Assembly: GCF_014636495.1 (NCBI RefSeq)
Contig: NZ_BMEM01000003.1
Coordinates: 186,001-250,000, forward strand
Length of the DNA stretch: 64,000 nt
Reading direction: 5' to 3'
Source: Ornithinimicrobium tianjinense
GTDB lineage: Bacteria > Actinomycetota > Actinomycetes > Actinomycetales > Dermatophilaceae
The position numbers and the translations under genes were made by a program. Under the pieces are notes generated by a model, which was not told the DNA's origin, did not search any database, and worked only from the letters and a program-made list of their open reading frames with translations. Of the stretch, positions 1 through 6,574 are shown one piece after another. Within the stretch, counting starts at the first letter, position 1. Each line of letters begins with the position of its first letter.

Positions 1-630
1 GTCGCTCTCGGCCAGGATCTCGCTGACCGTCTCCTCCGCGGCATAGTCGGTGAGGCCGTCGCTGCACAGCAGGAGCCGGTCGCCGAGGCGCAGCTCCCGC
101 ATGGACAGGTCCGGACGATCCTCCGGGCGGCCTGTCAGGACGCGGGTGACCAGCGAGCGCTGCGGGTGGTGCAGGGCCTCCTCCGGCCCGATGCGGCCCT
201 CGTCGAGCAGCTTCTGGACGAAGGAGTGGTCCTTGGTGATCTGGGTGAGCCGCCCGGCGCGGAGCAGGTAGGCGCGGGAGTCACCGATGTTGGCGACCGC
301 GAGCTTGCTGGCGGTGCGCAGCATGGCGATGCAGGTGGTCCCCATGCCGCTGGAGTCCGGATAGGCCTCCATGACGTCGGCGAGCCGGTCGTTGGCCTCC
401 TCGACCGCCTGCTCGAGGATGTCGAGGGCGTCGTCGGCGCCGTGCGACTCGCCGTCGAGGTGGACCAGCTCGCCCACGACGAGGGAGCTGGCGACGTCTC
501 CCGCGGCGTGCCCGCCCATCCCGTCGCAGAGCACGAGGAGCTCCGGCCCCGCGTAGGCGGAGTCCTCGTTGCGGGACTTGCTGCCCAGACCCTGGTTGGA
601 GCGGGCGGCGTAGCGGAACGCGATCGACAT
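1..630 (-). CDS. pstP: PP2C-family Ser/Thr protein phosphatase (PstP), C-terminus cut by window edge
   Basis: The 210 visible codons start at ATG 630 and run off the left edge. The protein dephosphorylates Ser/Thr-phosphorylated proteins, including the kinases PknA/PknB, in actinobacterial cell-wall and division control. Visible PP2C metal-binding motifs are the opening RSNQG..NEDS, LVLCDGMGGHAAGD, NIGDSRAYLL and LLLCSDGLTD; their aspartates coordinate two Mn/Mg ions. The membrane segment and extracellular tail expected in PstP lie beyond the edge. It follows fhaB by 3 bp in the conserved order fhaA-fhaB-pstP, so rodA, pbpA, pknA and pknB are expected further left. The identification is firm from motifs plus synteny. 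Confidence 0.95.
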   Translation of the reverse strand, partial: MSIAFRYAARSNQGLGSKSRNEDSAYAGPELLVLCDGMGGHAAGDVASSLVVGELVHLDGESHGADDALDILEQAVEEANDRLADVMEAYPDSSGMGTTCIAMLRTASKLAVANIGDSRAYLLRAGRLTQITKDHSFVQKLLDEGRIGPEEALHHPQRSLVTRVLTGRPEDRPDLSMRELRLGDRLLLCSDGLTDYAAEETVSEILAESD

Positions 631-633
631 CGG

Positions 634-1101
634 TCAGCGGCGCAGCTCGAGGACGGTCTGTCCGATGCGGATCTGGGCGCCCGGGTCGAGCCGGACGCCG
701 GTGCCGATCCGCCGACCGTTGACCTCGGTGCCGTTGGTCGAGCCGAGGTCGTCGGCATACCAGGCGTCGACGCCGGGGTAGATGCGCAGGTGCCGGCCGG
801 AGGCGTAGTCGTCGGTCAGCACCAAGGAGCACTCGGGATTGCGGCCCACCAGCAGCCCGGCGTCGTGCAGCGGGACGGAGGTGCCGCGCAGCCGGCCCTC
901 GGTGACGACCAGGTGGGTCGGGGAGTTCTTGCGCTGGCGGCGCTCGGAGCGGGTCTCCCGGGTGGCGCGGGCCGGTCCGGCGTTGTGGCTCACGCGGGTG
1001 CCGTAGAGGTCGCCGCGCAGGACGCCCACCACGGAGAAGACGAAGGCCCAGAGCAGGACGATGACCCCGAGACGCACGAGGTTGAGGGTCAGCTCACCCA
1101 T
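634..1101 (-). CDS. fhaB: FHA-domain membrane protein FhaB (FipA)
   Basis: A 155-residue protein with one N-terminal membrane helix (about residues 6-28) and a C-terminal forkhead-associated domain (about 75-150) that binds phosphothreonine. Key FHA motifs are visible: LLVGRNPECSL, SGRHLRI and DLGSTNGTEVNG. In mycobacteria FhaB/FipA links Ser/Thr kinase signalling to the division machinery; that role is family knowledge. The ATG at 1101 overlaps the TGA of fhaA by one base (TGATG), and GGAGGG at 1105-1110 inside fhaA serves it. A TTG three bases earlier would abut the ribosome site and is less likely. Translation is therefore probably coupled to fhaA. Confidence 0.93.
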   Translation of the reverse strand: MGELTLNLVRLGVIVLLWAFVFSVVGVLRGDLYGTRVSHNAGPARATRETRSERRQRKNSPTHLVVTEGRLRGTSVPLHDAGLLVGRNPECSLVLTDDYASGRHLRIYPGVDAWYADDLGSTNGTEVNGRRIGTGVRLDPGAQIRIGQTVLELRR

Positions 1102-1934
1102 CAACCCTCCATGCGGAAGGTCAGGTGGGTCCGTCCCAGGGTGATGCGGTCGCCGGAGCGCAGCTCCTCGCTGCCGACCTGCTCGCCGTTGAGGTAGGTG
1201 CCGTTGGTCGACCCGAGGTCGCGCAGCACGACCTGCAGGTGCGGTCCGTCGTGGCTGATGCGGATCTCGGCGTGGCGGCGCGAGACGCCCGGGTCGTCCA
1301 CCGGCAGGTCGGCGGAGGCGTCGCGACCGATGACGGTGACGGCAGCCGCGAGCGGGACGAGCCGGCCGTCGACCTCGAGCGCTGGTCGTGCGGAGCGGCT
1401 GCGTGCCGGGCGGACCGGGTCCGGGCTGAACTCCCGGGTCACGGGGCGACGCTCCTGCGGCGCCGGCGCCGGGGGGCCGGGCACTGCCGGGGCCCGTCCC
1501 TCGAGGCGCTCGTTGCGGGGGGTGGCCTGGGCGTACTCCTGGGCCTCACCCCGGCCGGACCGCCCGTCCTTGGCTGCCGGCCGGACCCGGAAGATCCCGG
1601 TCTCGAGGTCGTCGCCGGAGACGAGGCGCACCTCGAAGGGGCCGGGAGCGACATACCGCTGGGCGTCGGCGTGGTCCTCCGCCGCCGCGATGAGCTCGTC
1701 GGTGAGCGCGTGGGAGTAGGAGTCGAGGCGCTCGTAGTCGGTCTCGGCCAGCTCGATCGTGAAGACGTTGGGGACCATCGTGCGGCCGGGCCCGAGCACG
1801 GCGGCCCGGTCGTCCATCGACTTGCGCATCGCCGAGGCGATCTCGACGGGCTGGACCTCGGCCTTGAAGACGCGGGCGAAGGGCTGCTTGACGGCCCGCT
1901 CAAGCCCTCGCTCGAGCTTGTCGAACACTCCCAC
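1101..1934 (-). CDS. fhaA: FhaA, DUF3662 plus FHA domain protein
   Basis: A 277-residue cytoplasmic protein with an N-terminal DUF3662 domain (about 1-115), a Pro/Arg-rich linker and a C-terminal FHA domain (about 190-275). FHA signatures: VIGRDASADL, VSRRHAEI and DLGSTNGTYLNG. In mycobacteria FhaA binds phosphorylated MviN and controls peptidoglycan synthesis at the septum. I chose GTG 1934 because AGGAG sits 5-6 bases upstream and the protein then begins MGVFDKLERGLE, as in homologues; GTG 1940 overlaps that ribosome site. It is first in the fhaA-fhaB-pstP operon. The 135-bp gap upstream should hold the operon promoter, but I recognise no clear hexamers. Confidence 0.93.
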   Translation of the reverse strand: MGVFDKLERGLERAVKQPFARVFKAEVQPVEIASAMRKSMDDRAAVLGPGRTMVPNVFTIELAETDYERLDSYSHALTDELIAAAEDHADAQRYVAPGPFEVRLVSGDDLETGIFRVRPAAKDGRSGRGEAQEYAQATPRNERLEGRAPAVPGPPAPAPQERRPVTREFSPDPVRPARSRSARPALEVDGRLVPLAAAVTVIGRDASADLPVDDPGVSRRHAEIRISHDGPHLQVVLRDLGSTNGTYLNGEQVGSEELRSGDRITLGRTHLTFRMEG

Positions 1935-2069
1935 GGCCACTCCTCTCGGGGTTCTCTGCAGGTCCTCGCCGGCACAGCGGCAGGGACGGTCCGTTCGATC
2001 GTACTTGCCGGGCCTGCGAGGTCCCTGGAGGAACCGGTCGTGGGAGTGGCTCGCCGTGGAGCCGGGGAA

Positions 2070-2975
2070 TCAGGTCCAGCGGGCGTCGATCACGAAGTTG
2101 ACGCTGATCACCCCGTGGTCCTGACCGCCGTCGACCAGGGCGGTGTCGAGATCCAGGATCTGGGTGTACCGGCTCACGATGTCCTCACCGGTGTTGTCCG
2201 GGTAGGAGAAGAGGAGCCCGAGCGGCTGGTCGCGGAAGGACCAGAAGCCGTGGTCCTCGATGACGCGGCCGTGGGTCTCCGGCGTGTACTCACCCGCCAA
2301 CCGCACCGCGTGCTCGCTGCCGTAGCGCTCCAGCGTCGCCTGGTCCTCGTCGACCAGTGCCTGGTAGAACGCGTCGGCGTACTGGTTGTACAGGTTGTCC
2401 TCCACCCTGGTGAGGCTGTCGCCCGGCGTGGGCCCTGTTGTGAAGTCCGCACCCACGACACCGTCGGTGCTGCCGAGCGCGTCGACCTCGACGGTGACCT
2501 CGAGGCGGGCGCCGACCGGGTGGCCGTAGCGGACGACGTGCAGGCCCTCTCCGGCCTCGCCCACCCACGCCACGGAGCTGTCGTCGTCGTAGTTCCACCC
2601 GTCGTCGGTGGACCACGTGCCGGTCGCCGCCTCGACCTCCGGCACGGCGAGGTCCGCCACACGGCCGGTGTCCTTGGCGTGCCAGGCCGCGACGAAGGCG
2701 TCGGCGTAGGCGACCACCTCCGAGGGGTATGACACGACGTCATCCGTGCCGCTGGTGCCGCTGTCCGACGTCTCCTCGGTGGCGGCTGTCTCCTCCTCGG
2801 TGGCCTCGGGCGTGGTGGTCGACGTCGCCTCGTCGGTGGCGGCCGCAGGTGCCTCGGTGGTCACCGCGGCCGGGTCGGATGCTGTGGATCCCGCGTCGAG
2901 GGTCGACTCGTCGCACCCGGTCAGGGCGAGGGCGAGCGTCATACCAACGACGAATGTCAGGTGCGTGCGGTGCAT
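2070..2975 (-). CDS. Predicted lipoprotein, paralogue A
   Basis: A 301-residue putative lipoprotein. Residues 1-21 form a lipoprotein signal peptide with lipobox LALTGC and lipidated Cys21. A Ser/Thr/Glu/Ala-rich linker (about 22-80) probably spans the cell wall. The rest (about 83-301) is a mixed alpha/beta domain I cannot place in a family; it could be NTF2-like by its helix-rich start (YADAFVAAWHAKDTGRVADLA) followed by strands, but that is inference. GGGAGG lies 6 bases before the ATG. It lies 24 bp downstream of a same-strand paralogue with the same plan (Cys21, Ser/Thr linker, domain of similar size), so the two look like a diverged tandem duplication. Function unknown. Confidence 0.8.
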   Translation of the reverse strand: MHRTHLTFVVGMTLALALTGCDESTLDAGSTASDPAAVTTEAPAAATDEATSTTTPEATEEETAATEETSDSGTSGTDDVVSYPSEVVAYADAFVAAWHAKDTGRVADLAVPEVEAATGTWSTDDGWNYDDDSSVAWVGEAGEGLHVVRYGHPVGARLEVTVEVDALGSTDGVVGADFTTGPTPGDSLTRVEDNLYNQYADAFYQALVDEDQATLERYGSEHAVRLAGEYTPETHGRVIEDHGFWSFRDQPLGLLFSYPDNTGEDIVSRYTQILDLDTALVDGGQDHGVISVNFVIDARWT

Positions 2976-2999
2976 GGGTGCCTCCCTTTGGGGTGATGG

Positions 3000-3947
3000 T
3001 CATGCCCAGCGTTCGATGATGGGCCGGCCGATGCTCTTGATCGAGCCCTGTGTGGTGCGCTCGAGGACAGCCGGGTCGACGAAGATCACCGGGCGAGGCT
3101 CCATGTCACCAGCCTCTCGCCGCAGCGTGGAGTCGAAGGTGATGAAGAGGTCGGCTGGAATGTTCTGGTAGGCAGCCATCGACCCGAAGCCCCGCACCTC
3201 GTTGTCGGCGACCGTCATCCACTCGCGGTCGAGCAGGGACCAGTCGCCGTCGTCGCTGAGCATGGCGTCGAGAGCACTCGCGTCACCCTCGACCATGAGG
3301 TCGAGTGCCTCCGCGACGGGGCTGGCGAAGCAGTCGTCGCTCAGCGTGACGCTCCCCAGCGACCAGGACACGTCGAGGTTGACGACCGCGTCCGGACCCC
3401 CGAGGGCCGACCGGTCGAGAACGATGTAAGCCTCCGTGTAGTCCGGCCTCGTCACGTGGTCACTCGTGACATGGGTGATCATCAGATCGGGATAGCCGAT
3501 CGGCTCCAGGGAACCGAACGTCTCGTCCTCGCCCATGAGCACGTGCCATCGGATCCAGCCGTCGTTTCCGGCGAGGCAGCGGGCGACCGCCGCGGACTCC
3601 CGGCCAGCCATCGCGTCGATCGTGGCGAAGCTACCGGTGGACACGGCGTGGAAGAAGACGTCGACATAGTCAGCGGCGTTGTCGGGGTATGCCGGCTGCG
3701 CCGGCTCGGGCGGCTGCGTCGGCTCGGGGGCGGCGGTCGCCGGATCGGTGGGCTCGTCGGTCGGCGTGCTGCTGGAGCTGACGCTGGGAGCCTCCGTCGT
3801 CGTCGCCTCCTGGTCCGCCGGCGCAGGGGCCGCGGTGGTCAGGGCAGCGACGTCGGTGGTGCTCCCCTCGGATGTCACGCTGCCGCACCCGGTCACGGTG
3901 AGCGCGAACGTCATACCTGTGATGACGGTGGCGGTTGTGCCGCGCAT
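3000..3947 (-). CDS. Predicted lipoprotein, paralogue B
   Basis: A 315-residue lipoprotein with the same layout as its downstream neighbour: signal peptide with ALTVTGC lipobox (Cys21), a Thr/Ser/Pro/Glu-rich linker to about residue 85, then a globular domain starting DYVDVFFHAVSTGSF. Two cysteines in the domain may form a disulfide. GGGAGGAGGG stands 6-7 bases before ATG 3947, a strong ribosome site. It is first of the two-gene unit and lies between fhaA and tRNA-Leu, which are close neighbours in mycobacteria, so the pair looks like an insertion into that neighbourhood. No enzymatic motif was recognised. Confidence 0.78.
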   Translation of the reverse strand: MRGTTATVITGMTFALTVTGCGSVTSEGSTTDVAALTTAAPAPADQEATTTEAPSVSSSSTPTDEPTDPATAAPEPTQPPEPAQPAYPDNAADYVDVFFHAVSTGSFATIDAMAGRESAAVARCLAGNDGWIRWHVLMGEDETFGSLEPIGYPDLMITHVTSDHVTRPDYTEAYIVLDRSALGGPDAVVNLDVSWSLGSVTLSDDCFASPVAEALDLMVEGDASALDAMLSDDGDWSLLDREWMTVADNEVRGFGSMAAYQNIPADLFITFDSTLRREAGDMEPRPVIFVDPAVLERTTQGSIKSIGRPIIERWA

Positions 3948-4089
3948 CGTGGTCCCTCCTCCCGCGTTGCTGGGTTGTCACTGTGCACGACGCCGCTCCG
4001 TCCGACCTGGTTGGTCACGATCCGGTCACGGCTCCGGATCGGCAGATTTCGGGGTGACCCCGGGCGCGTGCTAATCTTGCTCGGCACTC

Positions 4090-4173
4090 GCGCGAGTGGC
4101 GGAATAGGCAGACGCGCACGGTTCAGGTCCGTGTGCCCGAAAGGGCGTGGGGGTTCAACTCCCCCCTCGCGCA
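4090..4173 (+). tRNA. tRNA-Leu (anticodon CAG)
   Basis: The cloverleaf can be folded by eye. The acceptor GCGCGAG (4090-4096) pairs with CTCGCGC (4166-4172), followed by discriminator A. The anticodon stem CACGG/CCGTG has loop TTCAGGT, giving anticodon CAG at 4124-4126, which reads CUG. A long class II variable arm with GCCC/GGGC is present, and the T arm is GGGGG-TTCAACT-CCCCC. The CCA end is not encoded. tRNA-Leu beside fhaA is also seen in mycobacteria. Confidence 0.97.
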
Positions 4174-4182
4174 CACAGCAGG

Positions 4183-4216
4183 AAGCCCCGGCCAGAGAGA
4201 TCTGGCCGGGGCTTCT
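4183..4216 (+). terminator. Intrinsic terminator after tRNA-Leu
   Basis: A perfect 14-bp stem, AAGCCCCGGCCAGA (4183-4196) with its complement at 4201-4214, and a GAGA loop, followed by a short pyrimidine/T stretch (CTTTG). It lies 10 bp after the tRNA. The stem is symmetric enough to act on the converging minus-strand side too. Confidence 0.85.
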
Positions 4217-4278
4217 TTGTGTGCTGAGTCGGTGCCTCTCCGCCCTCTGCAGGGTCTGTCCGCCGCCGTGGCCCTTGC

Positions 4279-4764
4279 TCAGGCGGCGAGGAAGTCGTCG
4301 ATCTGGTTGATCGCGGAGGTGGCGCCCTCCTCGACGCCCATGTCGAGCACCTGCTGCAGTGCCTCGGCGGTGTCGTACGTGGTCGTGAACACCGCGCGTG
4401 TCCCAGACTCGGTCGGCTCGAAGGCGTAGGTGTTGTAGGACACCGGCATCCCCTCAGCGGGGGCGTAGTCCGCGTCGGCGAAGCGGTCCTCGAAGGCGAA
4501 GCTCCTCGGCGCGTCGACGTCGGTGAGCTGCCAGGTGCCGTAGTACTTCTCCCCCTCGGGGCCGGTCATGTAGTACTTCGTGGTGCTGCCGACGGTCAGC
4601 TCGTGCGCGTCGAAGGTCGCAGGGTGGCTGGGCGGGCCCCACACCTTCTCCAGCTGGCGCGGGTCGGCATACAGCTCCCAGACCCGATCCACCGGGGCGG
4701 CGAAGTCGGCGGTGATGGTGAGCATGCGGTTGTCGAGGTCCTTGGTGATGTCGGTGACGGGCAT
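4279..4764 (-). CDS. SRPBCC (AHSA1-like) domain protein
   Basis: A 161-residue START/Bet v1-like protein. It opens with a short leader (MPVTDITKDLDNRML), then the typical TADFAAPVDRVWELYADPRQLEKVWGP stretch, strands carrying GTWQLTDVDAPRSFAFEDRF, and the C-terminal helix EALQQVLDMGVEEGATSAINQIDDFL. Such proteins bind hydrophobic ligands in a deep pocket; the ligand here is unknown. ATG 4764 is preceded by GGAGGAG. The gene starts 1 bp after the stop of an ArsR-family regulator, a very common actinobacterial pairing in which the repressor controls both genes. Confidence 0.9.
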   Translation of the reverse strand: MPVTDITKDLDNRMLTITADFAAPVDRVWELYADPRQLEKVWGPPSHPATFDAHELTVGSTTKYYMTGPEGEKYYGTWQLTDVDAPRSFAFEDRFADADYAPAEGMPVSYNTYAFEPTESGTRAVFTTTYDTAEALQQVLDMGVEEGATSAINQIDDFLAA

Positions 4765-4765
4765 G

Positions 4766-5092
4766 TCAGGTCTCCTCCAGGAGTGCGTCGATGCGGTCGA
4801 TGCGACCGCGCCAGATGTGCTCGAGCTCGGCGAGCATCGAGGTGACGGAGCGCACTGCCTCGACATCGCCACTGGCCAGCTGCTGCCGGCCGTGGCGACG
4901 CTTCGTGATCAGACCCGCGCGCTCCAGGACCGCGACATGCTTCTGCACGGCGGCGAAGCTCATGTCGTAGTTCCCTGCCAGGGCCGAGACGGAGTGCTCG
5001 CCGGCCAGCACGCGGCGCAGGATGTCGCGCCGGGTGCGGTCCGACAGGGCGTGGAACATGGCGTCAGCCCGGTCCTCGCTCGTCTCGTCCAC
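4766..5092 (-). CDS. ArsR-family winged-helix transcriptional regulator
   Basis: About 108 residues, of the ArsR subfamily that travels with SRPBCC proteins. It has the classic opening AMFHALSDRTRRDILRRVL, the HTH region SVSALAGNYDMSFAAVQKHVAVLERAGLI, a basic wing TKRRHGRQQL and a C-terminal helix DALLEET. No cysteine pair for metal is seen, so it is probably not a metal sensor. I chose GTG 5092 (VDETSEDRAD). A longer reading from TTG 5107 would place the start inside a palindromic operator. No good ribosome site precedes either start, so a leaderless transcript is possible. It heads the operon with the SRPBCC gene. Confidence 0.88.
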   Translation of the reverse strand: MDETSEDRADAMFHALSDRTRRDILRRVLAGEHSVSALAGNYDMSFAAVQKHVAVLERAGLITKRRHGRQQLASGDVEAVRSVTSMLAELEHIWRGRIDRIDALLEET

Positions 5093-5101
5093 GGGATCAA
5101 T

Positions 5102-5121
5102 ATACAACCAATCGGTTGTAT
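5102..5121. promoter_or_regulatory. Palindromic operator of the ArsR/SRPBCC operon
   Basis: ATACAACC-AATC-GGTTGTAT is a perfect 8-bp inverted repeat with a 4-bp spacer, AT-rich in an otherwise very GC-rich region, 9 bp upstream of the regulator's chosen start. Its size and position fit an ArsR-family dimer site for autorepression. Identification as the cognate operator is inference. Confidence 0.75.
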
Positions 5122-5164
5122 GTCGTCAAGGGCCTCCTGCCGCGAGCTTTGGGTGGCCTTGGGA

Positions 5165-5527
5165 TCAGGCCTCGGTGGTGCCCTCGTAGAGACCGACCGT
5201 GTTGCCGTCGGGGTCGCGGAAGACGGCCCACCAGCTCGTCTCGCTGATCGGCTCCTTGCCCCTGACCACCTCGCCGCCGAGCTGCGTCACCGTGGCCAGC
5301 GTCTCGTCGATCGAGTCGACCTCGACGTAGGAGCGCGGTTGTGAGAAGTCGTCCGAACGCGGGGACAGTCCGCCGCCGCTGATCTTGTTGGGGGCCTGCC
5401 ACATGGGGTAGCCCTCGTAGCCCGGCACCTCGGCGATCTGCCAGCCGAAGAGGCCGCTGTAGAACTCCGCTCCCGCCTTCAGGTCGCTCACCGGGATGTC
5501 GATATGGGTGATGTCGCCGTGCGCCAT
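5165..5527 (-). CDS. VOC-family (glyoxalase-like) protein
   Basis: A 120-residue protein with the paired beta-alpha-beta-beta-beta modules of the vicinal oxygen chelate superfamily. Visible hallmarks are THIDIPVSDL near the start, AEFYSGLFGWQIAEVPG, and FRDPDGNTVGLYEG near the end. The family includes glyoxalases, dioxygenases and antibiotic-binding proteins; nothing shows which applies here. ATG 5527 follows AGGAG at 6 bases. The gene stands alone, about 70 bp upstream of the ArsR operator and on the same strand, with no clear functional link to it. Confidence 0.88.
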   Translation of the reverse strand: MAHGDITHIDIPVSDLKAGAEFYSGLFGWQIAEVPGYEGYPMWQAPNKISGGGLSPRSDDFSQPRSYVEVDSIDETLATVTQLGGEVVRGKEPISETSWWAVFRDPDGNTVGLYEGTTEA

Positions 5528-5649
5528 GTCGCTCTCCTGCCCTCGGTGGTGTGCGCCGGCCCGTCCGTGCCGACGTCGTCAGCATGGCACCCAGCGCCGA
5601 CAAGGGTGACCGGAAGCGAGTCTGCCCAGGTCAGCAGCCTCTCGCGTGG

Positions 5650-6414
5650 TCACGGGTTCTGCCGAGGCTCCTCCGCGGCCTGGATGCGCCGGGAGATGGA
5701 GAGCATGAACAGCCCGCCCAGCAGGTCGAAGACGCCGATGACGATCACGAGCCAGGTCAGCCAGCCGGTGGAGCCGCCCGAGAGACGCCAGAAGCCGACG
5801 CCCGCGAGGAGCGCGCCGAGGATCAGGTAGAGCGTGCCGCGGCGCCGCAGGAACGCCGGGTCCTGCCGCGGGTCGGCCGGCCGCGTGGTGGCCGGGTCGG
5901 CCTCGGCGGCCTCTCCCGGCGCCACGGTGTGGCCCCCCTCGGTGGCCGCCCCCGCGCTCCGGAGCTGCCTCGTCGCCTCCCGGCCCGCCTCGTCGGCGAA
6001 GGTGCCGTCGAAGTCGGCCCCCGTCTGGGGGTCGTACACGTCATACCCCGTCTCCTCGGCGACCACGCGCACGGCCTGGCGGACCTGCTCGTGGAAGGAC
6101 TCGAGGTCCGCGTGCTCCCGGTAGGGATAGCTGACCGAGGCCGAGTCGGCGAAGAGCTCGACCTGGAGGCCCGTCGCCGGGTCGTTCAGCTCGCCGTAGA
6201 CGTCGCCGCCTGTCTCCTCGGCCTCCCAGGTCTCGAGGTCGCCCGGCAGCAGCTCGCGCAGCCGTGCCTCGATCCGGCGGAAGGTTGCCACGCCCTCCTC
6301 GAGCGCAGCGCCGTCCGTGAGCGTGGCGTCGTCGACCTCCTCCTCGGCGGCGGCGAGGACGTCGTCCCACGGCTGGTCGGGCGTGCGTGGGTGCAGCAGG
6401 AGGTCGTAGCTCAT
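5650..6414 (-). CDS. Hypothetical protein with two C-terminal membrane helices
   Basis: A 254-residue protein not assigned to a named family. Residues 1-135 form a soluble acidic domain starting MSYDLLLHPR. A Thr/Pro/Ala-rich linker follows (about 140-185). Residues about 193-212 (LYLILGALLAGVGFW) and 217-238 (WLTWLVIVIGVFDLLGGLFML) are two membrane helices with a very short connecting loop, so the soluble domain is probably cytoplasmic. It is transcribed divergently from the LexA-controlled HNH gene, with a shared 160-bp intergenic region. Function unknown. Confidence 0.75.
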   Translation of the reverse strand: MSYDLLLHPRTPDQPWDDVLAAAEEEVDDATLTDGAALEEGVATFRRIEARLRELLPGDLETWEAEETGGDVYGELNDPATGLQVELFADSASVSYPYREHADLESFHEQVRQAVRVVAEETGYDVYDPQTGADFDGTFADEAGREATRQLRSAGAATEGGHTVAPGEAAEADPATTRPADPRQDPAFLRRRGTLYLILGALLAGVGFWRLSGGSTGWLTWLVIVIGVFDLLGGLFMLSISRRIQAAEEPRQNP

Positions 6415-6512
6415 GCCCCCATCCTGCCGTGCGACTCCGGGTGGCCGGGGCAGGGCGGGTTGTCCACAGCCTGAGCGTGTCGGTGGCAGGGTTCGGTCTT
6501 AGCGTGTTAGCG

Positions 6513-6528
6513 TCGAACAACAGTTCGA
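6513..6528. promoter_or_regulatory. LexA/SOS box
   Basis: TCGAAC-AACA-GTTCGA is an exact match to the mycobacterial/actinobacterial LexA consensus TCGAAC-N4-GTTCGA. It lies 46 bp upstream of the DUF222-HNH start. In Mycobacterium tuberculosis, 13E12 repeat genes are likewise LexA-controlled, which supports DNA-damage induction here. Confidence 0.9.
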
Positions 6529-6574
6529 TTCAGATGTGTGGTGGGACGTCCGGGCCGAGGGGAGGGAGGTCGCC

